Shown piece by piece: positions 46,986-64,000 of a stretch of DNA of 64,000 nt; position 1 is the first letter of the stretch; every line of letters starts with the position of its first letter. This DNA comes from Pseudorasbora parva (Eukaryota; Chordata; Actinopteri; Cypriniformes; Gobionidae): assembly GCF_024679245.1 (NCBI RefSeq), contig NC_090195.1, positions 8,213,300 to 8,277,299 of the forward strand, in the 5' to 3' direction. Both the position numbers and the translations under genes were made by a program. The notes under the pieces were generated by a model, which was not told the origin of the DNA, ran no database searches, and saw only the letters and a list, made by a program, of their open reading frames with translations.

Positions 46986-47395
46986 TGTCACAAATAAGGC
47001 CTCTGGGGCTCCCTACCTCAACATTTATCCCCATTCGGACTTCATTACCCATAATCCTTTGCCCTGACTCATCAGCCATTATTGTTTACATCTGTGTGCC
47101 ATTAGCCTCATCACCTCAGTCTATATAAACCTTGTTCACTCTGCTATTCACGGCTAAGTCTTGTAAAGTGTTATCACTACAATTCTGAGCGTTCTGTCAT
47201 GGTTTCATGTCTCTTGGTTTTCGATCACCGCCTGTTTCTGGACTGCTCTTTTGCCTACGTTCCCTGCCTTGTTGTGTTTGTTTGTTTGGACTATCTACAT
47301 GGATTGTGATCTTGCCTGAACTCTGGACTTTGAATGTGAACTGCTGTCTAAATAAAATTGCATTTGGATCCCCACTCTGTTGACTCATCATTACA
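46986..47395 (+). repeat. Right LTR (410 bp)
   Basis: Nearly identical to the left LTR, apart from the missing 24-bp segment and a shorter tgt-rich stretch. The high similarity argues for recent insertion. Confidence 0.92.
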
Positions 47396-47577
47396 CCTTT
47401 GATGACATGGATGATTACGTTACTGTTTATCATCTGTCCGTCTTCGTCTAAAGCCCGCCCTGATGATTTCATTGGTCCGAACAGTTTCTGTTCTAGCATA
47501 ATTACTCCTATATGGATCAAGTCCAGACTGAACTGCCCGAGCTCAAATGTTGTGGGCGGGGCTGAGTTCGGCTGGCT

Positions 47578-51819
<4,242 letters not shown>

Positions 51820-51977
51820 ATATAAAATAAAATAAAATAAAATAAAATAAAATAAAATAAAATAAAATAAAATAAAATAAAATAAAATAAAATAAAATAA
51901 AATAAAATAAAATTAATATAATATAATATAATATAATATAATATAATATAATATAATATAATATAATATAATATAAT
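51820..51977. repeat. (AAAAT)n then (ATAAT)n microsatellite
   Basis: About 18 AAAAT units change abruptly at 51913 into about 12 ATATA/ATAAT units. Confidence 0.96.
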
Positions 51978-52162
51978 ACAATAACCAATCGTTTGTCAGA
52001 GATGAATTTTAAGAGATGAAGATTTAGACAAAATAGATGAAATTTCAGTTAAATTATAGGAACTCCATCATCCACTGATGTATAAATCCATGTCGTTCGG
52101 TCTCACCTGTGTTTTGAAATCCTTTTTTAATTGACATTTTATCTATATTTTGCCTAAATCTT

Positions 52163-52421
52163 AAAGGGTTAGTTCACCTAAAAATGAAAATTCTCTCATT
52201 AATTACTTACCCTAATGACGTTCGACACCCGTAAGACCTCCGTTCATCTTGAGAACACAAATGAAGATATTTTTGTTGAAATCCGATGTCTCAGAAAGGC
52301 TTTCATTGACACCAATGTCATTTCCTCTCTCAAGACCCATAAAGGCACTAAAGACGGCGTTACAAAGCCCATCTCACTACAGCGGCGCTACAATAACTTT
52401 ATGAAGGGACGAGAATAGTTT
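52163..52421 (+). mobile_element. Family T MITE, left half only
   Basis: It is very close to 1451-1710, including the same spurious 67-codon frame. The right inverted arm is absent. Confidence 0.8.
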
Positions 52422-52508
52422 TTGTGCGGAAAAAAAAAAACGAAATAATGACTTATATAGTGATGGGCCGATTTCAAAACAAAATCAATACACTGATTCA
52501 TAACCGTT

Positions 52509-52817
52509 CTAAACTTTGTTTACACATCTGGTTCACTATCTTTGTGGGGACTCTCCATAGACGTAATGGTTTTTAAACTGTACATTTTATCCCCTTACAC
52601 TGTCCCTGCCCCTAAACCTACCCATCACAGGAAACATTCTGGATTTTTACTTTCTCAAAAAAACAAAACAAAAAAAAACCCTCATCCTGTATGATTCATA
52701 AGACTTTTGAAAAGTTACTTTTGAAAAGGACTGCCTGCTGGTCCCCACAATATAGGTGATACTCAGGTTTTACTATCCTTATGGGGACATTTGGTCCCCA
52801 CAATGTAATATAAACAA
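52509..52817. repeat. TGGGGAC-type dispersed repeat (copy 2)
   Basis: It contains several gtccccac/gtggggac blocks in both orientations and leads directly into a CA array. Confidence 0.7.
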
Positions 52818-56529
<3,712 letters not shown>

Positions 56530-56583
56530 GTAATAATTCCAATCACTTCCATGGCCAAAGGTGTATAAATGTGCGTTGAGAGC

Positions 56584-57575
56584 TTAATGGAATGAGATTT
56601 TCATGGCCAAGCAGCTGCATCTAAGCCTTACTTCACGAAGTGCAATGCAAAGCGTGGGATGCAGTGGTGTAAAGCACACTGACACTGGACTCTGTGCAGT
56701 GGAGACGTGTTCTCTGGAATGACAAATCACTCTTCTCTGTCTGGCAATCCGATAGACGAGTCTGGGTTTGCCAGTTGCCAGGAGAACGGTACTTGCCTGA
56801 CTGTATTGTGCCAAGTGTAAAATTTGGTGGAGGGGGGATTATGGTGTGGTGTTGTTTTTGGTTCCTTAATTCCAGTGAAAGGAACTCTTAAAGGGATAGT
56901 TCATTTTAAAATGAAAATTCTGTCATCCTTTACTCACCCTCAAGTTGTTTCAAACCTGTATGAATTTCTTTCTTCAGCTGAACACAAGGGGAATTTTTAT
57001 GAAGAATGTCAGTAACCAAACCGTTAACTGGAGCCATTGACTTCCATAGTAGGAAAAAAAAATATTATGGAAATCAATGGCTCCAGTTAACTGTTTTGTT
57101 ACTGACATTCTTCAAAAAATCTTCCCTTGTGTTCAGCTGAAGAAAGAAATTCATACAGGTTTGAATCAACTTGAGGGTGAGTAAAGGATGACAGAATTTT
57201 CATTTTAAAGTGAACTATCCCTTTAATGCTTCAGCATACCAATACGTTTTGGACAATTTCATGCTCACAACTTTGTGGGAACAGTTTGGGGATGGCTCTT
57301 TCCTGTTCCAACATGACTGCACACCAGTGCACAAATCAAGGTCCAGGAGGAGCGAGTATGGTATGGGGAAACTCGACTGGCCTGACCTCAACCTGATAAA
57401 ACACCTTTGGGAGGAATTTTAGAGAGACTGCAAGGACCTGACATCTACTAACATCAGTGCCTCACAAATGCATTTCTAGAAAAATTGACAAAAATTCCCT
57501 TAAACACACTCCTAAACCTTGTGGAAAGCCTTCCCAAAAGAGTTGAAGCTGTTATAGCTGCAAATGGTGGTCCGA
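56584..57575 (+). pseudogene. Tc1-like transposase, decayed and interrupted
   Basis: A DDE-domain segment starts with [13 protein letters not shown] (56705 on) and continues through GGGGIMVWC near 56840. A frame change and deletion follow before VKGT near 56875. The MITE then interrupts, and the frame resumes after 57226 with AYQYVLDNFM and FQHDCTPVH. The usual DLNPIE-type block has become DLNLIKHLW near 57385-57411, so the catalytic glutamate is lost. The N-terminal DNA-binding part is mostly missing or unrecognisable. It is non-functional. The transposase identity is firm. Confidence 0.86.
56888..57226. mobile_element. Family T MITE inserted in transposase, TTAA duplication
   Basis: The ends TTAAagggatagttca and tgaactatccctTTAA enclose a near-perfect palindrome. 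Removing the MITE plus one TTAA leaves the transposase frame continuous across the junction, which shows directly that this family targets TTAA. Confidence 0.93.
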
Positions 57576-57631
57576 CTCTATATTAAATTCTATGGATTAA
57601 GAAAGGGATGTCATTTTGGCCATATAGTGTA

Positions 57632-58757
57632 TATCAGGCATAAATGCCATGTTTGTCCATATTTAGATAAACATGAGCAAGCATGCATCCAATGAAAAGC
57701 CACTGTGAGTATAAAGATTGGACACATGTCTGAGTGCATGAGCCTGTCCTTGTGCATTACAAGAGCTTAGTGACATTGTTAGGTTTCTCGAAAAGCATTT
57801 TCCAAAGTTTGTCCTTCAGCAAACCACCGCACAGCATGCGCTGGCCTTCGAGCCGAGCAGTAAATGGTTTCAGATTGCCATTAAGAACCATTTACAGTGG
57901 TCTCAGAAAACCATGGCTGATTCTTCAACTCCGTATGAATTTTATAAGCTCACTCTGCTTAATGGTTTATATGAGTACAGGTCACACAGAGACTGAATAG
58001 CCAAGTGAAACATTTATCATACACATCCCTACAGTATCGACACTCTTTCCTTTCTGTCAGATTCATCCTTACAGAAACCTTAATTTAAAGTGACTCAGAG
58101 GCACCATACAGTAACCCGTTTAAATTTCACGGTTAGCTCTGTGGCGCTGCAATAGGGACACATGAAAGGCCACAAATCTTGGATGGCTCTCTTTGATGGC
58201 TCCGTTGAAATCCCCCAGTATCCCCAGTGCGGCTGTGAACTCACATGTCAAAGAGAGTTATTCCATTGTCTATCACTCTCATGTGTGTTTTCAAAGGCAC
58301 TGATTTATGTTCTGCTATGTTACACTTTAATGAAATTTCATGTCCCTTCCCTTGTCTGTCAATAAGATGGAGATAGCTCTGGTAACACCGTGACATGCGC
58401 CGGCCCAGCGTGGTAGCATTGTTTCTTATTATATCTCAGTCATAATGAGATGGAGACAATAAGAACAGGCCAAACTTACATTTCCAAAGTGCTGTTGTTC
58501 ATTCCTGCTATGCAATACACTTTGAGCTCTATAACTTTATAAAAATCAATATGATTGTCTTGTAACTTAAGTATTTCTATAAAAGGACTTTATAACAGAC
58601 TTTCAGGAAATTTTTAGAGTCAATGAGGGATTGAGAGTGTATTTATTTTTACAGTTTAGGTTTGCTTAGTGAAAATGGAAAAAAGCTGTCAAAAAAGACT
58701 ACTGTTACTCTCCTGTTAAATTGTTAAAAGATGTATAGCACATTTAAATATTAACAT
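57632..58757. other. Unassigned, unique-looking sequence
   Basis: No repeat family and no convincing exon. Confidence 0.4.
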
Positions 58758-59092
58758 TTATATTAACATCACCCAAAAATGAAAATTCTGTCATCGTTTA
58801 CTCACGCTGAAGTTGTTCTAAAACTGTATATGTTTCTTTGTTCTGCTGAACACAAAAGAAGATATTTTGAAGAATGTTTGTAACCAAGCAGATAGAGCAA
58901 CCATTGACCACCATAGCAGGGGGAAAATACTATGGTGGTCAATGGTTGCTGATCTGCTTGTTACAAACATTCTTCAAAATATCTTCTTTTGTGTTCAGCA
59001 GAACAAAGAAACTCAGACAAGTTTAGAACAACTTGAGGGTGAGTAAATGATGACAAAATTTTCATTTTTGGGTGAACTATCCATTTGAAATA
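58758..59092. mobile_element. Family T-like foldback MITE
   Basis: Inverted halves meet near 58925 (accattgaccaccatag and ctatggtggtcaatggt). The ends carry the acccaaaaatgaaaat/attttcatttttgggt signature. Confidence 0.85.
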
Positions 59093-59199
59093 TAAAACTA
59101 TTTCAAAATGACCCGATATTGCAATCAAATAAAATTATTACATCATATCCTAACTTTATATCCTTAAATTAAATTGAGTTTTGTTTATTATCCAATATG

Positions 59200-59439
59200 T
59201 TAGGGATAGTTCAGCCAAAAATGAAAGATCATTTACTCACCCTCATGTTGGTCCAAACCTGTATGACTTTCTTTCATCACAAGAAAGTATTTTGAAGAAC
59301 TTTTAGGTCCAAACATCAACTTTTTAACATACAATATATTGTTTTGTGTTCCACTGAAGAGAGAAAGTCATAGAGATTTGAAACGGCATAGATGATGAAT
59401 AAATCAGAATTTGCATTTTTGGGTAAACTATCATTTTAA
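59200..59439. mobile_element. Family T-like foldback MITE, diverged
   Basis: The ends gggatagttcagccaaaaat and (complement) gatagtttacccaaaaat. The interior is partly palindromic. Confidence 0.75.
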
Positions 59440-60533
59440 GACATCTAGGGCCAGATTAGATTATTTTCATAAAGCTTTCATGGCTCCCAGAATGTTTTGT
59501 TGTATGAATATCTGAATATTAGTTGAGTCAATCAATTGAATTGTATAGGGATTCAAATACGAGAAATTTCGAACGCTCTTCAAGCGTTAAAAAGTGCCAC
59601 GCTGCTCAGCTTGCGTGAAGAGTAAATCCCGCCTTTTTTGATTTGATTGGCTATCTCAAACATTTTGACATCGACGAGTGCTTTTAAACTGCTGAACTGT
59701 GTGAGCACGCTAAACTCATTCCAATTTTTGTCTCAAGTGGGCCGCACGGGACATTAGTCTGGGTTGACAGGACACGGAAGGATATAGACTATACATACAT
59801 TTACTATAATTCATTCTTTGTAGGTACGTAGCATTGAGCCAGCCCACATTGTACAGCGGCCCACTGGGAAAACTCCCGGTGCTCCAGATGGCCAGCCCGC
59901 CCTTGTTCACAATCCTATAGCTTGTCTTGGGTTAACATTCCATTCAGGAACATTAGGCAGTTTTGATTTATATGCTGTTTAACATCTTCCTCGCATGTGT
60001 TTTGATGAGGAGATCAAGAGATAATTTCCATAATGACTAACGCAATCTACCAAGAGAAGCGCAAATTAGTGTAGAGTTGCAAACGAGCAGAGCCGCTGAT
60101 ACTCAGGTCCGGGTGATCTACTAACAACAGGAATAAAATGGGTTAATACATGCTGTTTTAGGCAGTAAATAATGGCGCAAATACCGGTAAATTAACTAGT
60201 GCAATACTCAGTAAATCACATGATTCATTTAAATACTCTCCTCCAATAAATGTAACTACAATTGCATCACGCGCAGAACTTTCCACTCCCATCAGTAAAT
60301 TAATTTATGGAATTACTCTCTTAAGCTAATTTCCCCATTAAAGTAAATCCAACATTAATGCTGCCTTCACGTGCTATCGAAAATTTGATGATTCCAACGT
60401 CTGCAGTCGTGATTATGAGATCATTGCATTCAAGTTTCGAAATGTGAGGGCGTTCATGTGCAATTTTTACCTAGGAAACTCGTATTTACGATAATTCCGA
60501 GAGCACGCGCGTGAAGGCAGCATGTCTCACGAC
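59440..60533. other. Unassigned sequence
   Basis: No gene or clear repeat. Confidence 0.4.
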
Positions 60534-60760
60534 CATTTTACGAGGTGACTAATTCGTATGTATTCGTATTTGTACGACCTCACTCGTTTTGTCTAAACCC
60601 CAGTGAAGGGTAAGGTTTAGGGGCGGGGTTTGAGATATGTCATTCATACGAATTTGGCAACTTGTCAAATACGTACAACTTAGCAAAAAACGTACGAATC
60701 AGTACGAATGATGTCGTACAAATTAGCCTCCTCATAAAATATGTACGAATTGCTGTGAGA
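60534..60760. mobile_element. MITE with tctcac ends and acgaat motifs
   Basis: Imperfect inverted ends (tctcacgaccattttacgag; right side complement tctcacagcaattcgtac). Multiple cgtacgaat/attcgtacg motifs occur inside. Confidence 0.6.
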
Positions 60761-62395
60761 TCGGGTTGGTAAATCTCGCCCTAAATGTCTTAAAATGAGA
60801 GTTTAGGCAAAAATTGTAATTCTGATTTACTCACTGTTCATGCAGTTTAAAATTTTTGCATATCTGACCCTTAATATAATATATGTGATGAGAACATGGC
60901 ACTGTATGGTAGTAGGAATGACCTAGAGAGGCGCAGACCTATGTCTCGTCACTGTCATTTAAGCTGTCTTGCCTTACACTGCTCCAGACTCTTAGGAAGA
61001 ATGTGAGTGTGTTAGAGGGTGAGTCAGTCTCCATTAGTCTGTCTTTGCGCCTTTTCGCCTTTATGAGGTCTGAGCGTTTGGGATGAATAATTGTGCCGCT
61101 CTATGTCAGCTCCTGGCGCCACGGCTGTTTACACTCTGGCACCTGCTCCTTTTTAATTAGCTGCCGGGCCAGATCATCTCTTAATCGATTTTGAACATTA
61201 AAAAACAAAAGGGAGTCTTAGATAGGGGCCCTGGCATGGGGCGCCCCCCACCCCTCCTGCAGGAGGAGGTGGGTAGAGAAGCCACCCCCTAATGAGCTGG
61301 GGCATCTTAGTGTCACACTCGCACCGAGCCTCATCTACAGACACACAATCATCTTCAGAAATGGTCCAAAACTTTCTTTGGTTTTATTAGCTCATCAGTG
61401 CACCCAGCACGCTAGACACCAGGACGACTGAGTGGAAACAGGTTTTTTTTTCTTTTCGCTTTTCTTCTCTGTCCTTTTTTCCTTCTTGATGCAGTGGTAA
61501 GGGTCATCAGAGATGACAGTCTTGAGCCAAATACATTTCAGAAATGTTTGAAAAGACCTTCTTTTCTTGACTAGGCCAACGGGAAGCATGTAAAACATTT
61601 GCTTTGTTTCATTTTCTGGCCGGCAAACATGGTGGTTTGCGGCGATTGCGCAATCTCGTAATCTGTAGCACGCCGGTACGTGTGCATCCACGGATGCTGA
61701 TCTCTGCCGAGAGAAGCTGTTGAGCACAGACTCTGTGTGCAACGACGTGCTCATCGATTCCAATTACTCTAAATCTCCACATTACCGTCGGCGAGCGGCA
61801 GAGACAAGAACATTTGCAGTAATGACCGAAAAATCAAATTGCGGTGATTGTTTTACTGTTCCTTGGTAAACAGAGATGTTTGTTTAGTAATATCTTCCCA
61901 TCTATTGATTGGACTGAAGGCATTATTAACCCGGCTGAGGGCTCAGCCACGTGGCACTAACGGAATGAACATCAATCGAAGAAGTCAATCATCTGTCACT
62001 CATCTTGTCAGCACGCAAATACAGGGACCTGACCCAGACGTACCCCAATCTGTGCATTCTTTTGCCTTGACCATTAGGCCTTTAAAAAAGAAAGCGCAAT
62101 TAGAGAAAACAAAAAAGGGAAAAGAAAAGGTTAGGTGAATAAAATGGAAATACTTAGGATTAAATAAAGAGTAATGTAATTAGAAAAATCAACCTGTCCG
62201 ACATTAAAGCTTGTTTTTAAATAGAACACGCATCCCTTCTGCTGTTGGCCAGCCAAACAGATAGCCCCGCCCCCAAACTCATACTATTGGTTGAACTAAT
62301 GTTGCTATGTCGTGTTTGAAAGCATAATAATATTTACACTTTGGTTCAGATTAAAAAGTTGGAATCGAAAGTAATTGGAAATCATTTTAACATGG
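60761..62395. other. Unassigned, unique-looking sequence
   Basis: 60930-62060 is complex in composition and low in repeats, possibly conserved non-coding DNA. No exon is called. 62215-62290 shares the gccaaacagatagccccgcc block with 50671. Confidence 0.4.
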
Positions 62396-62443
62396 AAAAA
62401 ATGAAATAAAAATAATGTATTGTATTTTATCATTGCAGTAAAA

Positions 62444-62499
<56 letters not shown>

Positions 62500-62547
62500 T
62501 TTTACTGCAATGATAAAATACAATACATTATTTTTATTTCATTTTTT
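62396..62547. repeat. (TA)n flanked by perfect 49-nt inverted arms
   Basis: The arms 62396-62444 and 62499-62547 are exact complements of non-repeat text, with a TA tract between them, forming one perfect palindrome of about 150 bp. Confidence 0.95.
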
Positions 62548-62582
62548 ATTATATATTTCATTATATATATATATATATATAT

Positions 62583-62736
<154 letters not shown>

Positions 62737-62789
62737 TATCAATACTGATAGTAAAAAAAATTCTTGAGCAGCAAATCATCATATTAGAA

Positions 62790-62891
62790 TTTCTATTCTA
62801 TTCTATTCTATTCTATTCTATTCTATTCTATTCTATTCTATTCTATTCTATTCTATTCTATTCTATTCTATTCTATTCTATTCTATTCTAT
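62790..62891. repeat. (TTCTA)n microsatellite
   Basis: About 20 pentamer units. Confidence 0.97.
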
Positions 62892-63884
62892 GTTTATTAT
62901 AATTTTCTGAAGATTCATGTGACAGAGTTATGGAGTAATGCTAAAAAAATGGCTTTGTCAGAAAACATAAAATTGTAATAATATTTCACAATATTACTGT
63001 TTTTACTTTATTATCAAATAAATGCAACCTTGTGAGAATATGAGTCTTAAATAACATTAAAATGTCTTCCCTTTTGAATTCCATTCAACGTAATTTCCAT
63101 CAATATAGGTCTTATGTAAGAGAAGACATCTTAAACTCTGACTGAAAAGGGGGTGAAATAGGCTCATAATAGCCTAATGACACAATGACAAGCAACACAG
63201 TCTTTTACAACCCCAGTGAGGTCCTAAATTTACTGACAGCTTGAGGGAGCAGGGGCTCATTTCTCTATGGCCAATAAATGGACGGTCGATTCAACAGGCC
63301 ACTGGTTGGAGGCCGCTCTAATTCACCACCCGTGTCGTAAATCTCCCTGCTCGACTGCTTTTAACACACGTGCCATGCAGGATGTGTTTATTTGTTTCTC
63401 TCTAGCCGTAATTGCATTTCACTGATTTCAGTTTTCATTTACACGGTTATGCACAATATTTTCTGTAGTCAGAGAGTGGGCGTCCTTGCAGAAATCCTGG
63501 CAAACCCTCTCGGAGTAGGCGATCGGGAGCTTGTAACCCGTAGGCCGTGTGTAATCCACACCGGTTGTCACTTTGTGTCGTGGGAAGCCTAAGTTGATGT
63601 GTAGTGTAAAAGAAATCTGTATTACCAGTTCCAAAACTCGACTTTTGCATCTTTAGCATGTTTTAACAAAATTACACATTCACTGTTATGAATACTGTTA
63701 TTTGCTGCTAAGAATATAAAATGCAAGTGAAATAACGAATAATTTGTATTTTTATTTTGTCATGGCATCCTAGAGTATTTAGTACATGTGACGCAGTGAA
63801 CAATGGTTTCAATGTGGATAACATAAATTCAAGTCTGGCGTACAACATTTCCAGATATTGTATATTATTATTAATAAAGATAAT
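62892..63884. other. Unassigned, partly unique-looking sequence
   Basis: 63180-63600 is complex in composition. The overlapping short frames show no motif. Confidence 0.4.
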
Positions 63885-63900
63885 ATAATAATAATAATAA

Positions 63901-63982
<82 letters not shown>
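63885..63982. repeat. (AAT)n and (TA)n microsatellite
   Basis: A short AAT run leads into about 38 TA units. The flanks aataattata/tataattatt are again inverted, though simple in sequence. Confidence 0.95.
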
Positions 63983-63986
<4 letters not shown>

Positions 63987-64000
63987 TTGTTAATATTATT

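Larger units (their letters stand above)
41314..47395 (+). mobile_element. Non-autonomous LTR retrotransposon (gag-only remnant)
   Basis: Two LTRs starting tgtcac and ending ttaca are flanked by a perfect 5-bp duplication, ccttt (41309-41313 and 47396-47400). Without the nested element, the interior is only about 1.27 kb. It has no RT, RNase H or integrase, so mobilisation would need a helper. A purine tract (aggagggggg) precedes the right LTR. Confidence 0.9.
41033..47577. mobile_element. Family A MITE interrupted by an LTR element
   Basis: 41033-41313 and 47396-47577 together match the complete family A copy at 29643-30425 in reverse orientation, including cgaatgcatatacgaacaag and gagctcaaatgttgtggg. 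The gap is filled by the LTR element. Confidence 0.8.
56530..57631 (+). mobile_element. Tc1-like transposon remnant carrying a family T MITE
   Basis: The right end resembles a Tc1-like terminus (ttggccatatagtgta); the left end is unclear. The coding remnant is interrupted at 56888-57226. Confidence 0.75.

Noticed and set aside
46190..47128. Proline-rich 312-codon frame taken as a host gene
   Set aside because: It runs from gag-derived repeats straight through the purine tract into the right LTR, so it belongs to the retroelement and its full length is fortuitous.

Overview
The window looks like intergenic or intronic DNA from a teleost fish, most likely a cyprinid. The evidence is very long CA/TA/GA microsatellites, many short inverted-repeat DNA transposons, decayed Tc1-like transposases of fish type, a DIRS retrotransposon and a small LTR element. 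There is no bacterial gene organisation, and no multi-exon host gene can be read. The only host-gene candidate is one possible 54-bp in-frame exon at 25163-25216.

Layout. Positions 1-8.8 kb hold sparse sequence, a TTAA-flanked foldback MITE (1451-2023) and a hAT-like element (3569-7028). That element is interrupted by a second hAT-like element (4564-6047), which in turn contains a third (4893-5825); the inner and outer elements have perfect 8-bp target duplications. From 9367 to 14733 lies a complete, apparently intact DIRS retrotransposon. It has gag, RT-RNase H-methyltransferase-like and tyrosine recombinase reading frames, 156-bp inverted terminal repeats and a 100-bp internal complementary region. 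From 15 to 28.6 kb there are foldback elements, including one with long inverted arms (20787-23660) carrying mirrored 29-bp tandem arrays. From 28.9 to 30.6 kb a Tc1-like remnant is split by a MITE, and 36.6-38.1 kb holds another Tc1-like remnant. From 41.0 to 47.6 kb there is a three-level nest: a MITE holds a non-autonomous LTR element (5-bp duplication ccttt), which holds a 3.96-kb unclassified element (duplication taatta). From 47.6 to 64 kb there is mostly unassigned sequence with MITEs, a third Tc1-like remnant (56.5-57.6 kb) and striking TA-repeat palindromes near 62.5 kb.

The most interesting signal is in the DIRS element at the end of gag (11157-11259). The gag stop lies in the context UCC-UGA-C, the core of the eukaryotic antizyme +1 frameshift site. 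A +1 shift there enters exactly the RT frame, while readthrough of the same UGA enters the frame that leads, without another stop, to the tyrosine recombinase. The stop is embedded in a 13-bp hairpin directly followed by a second, 21-bp hairpin. This suggests one structured recoding signal serving one or both downstream frames; it is inferred from sequence only.
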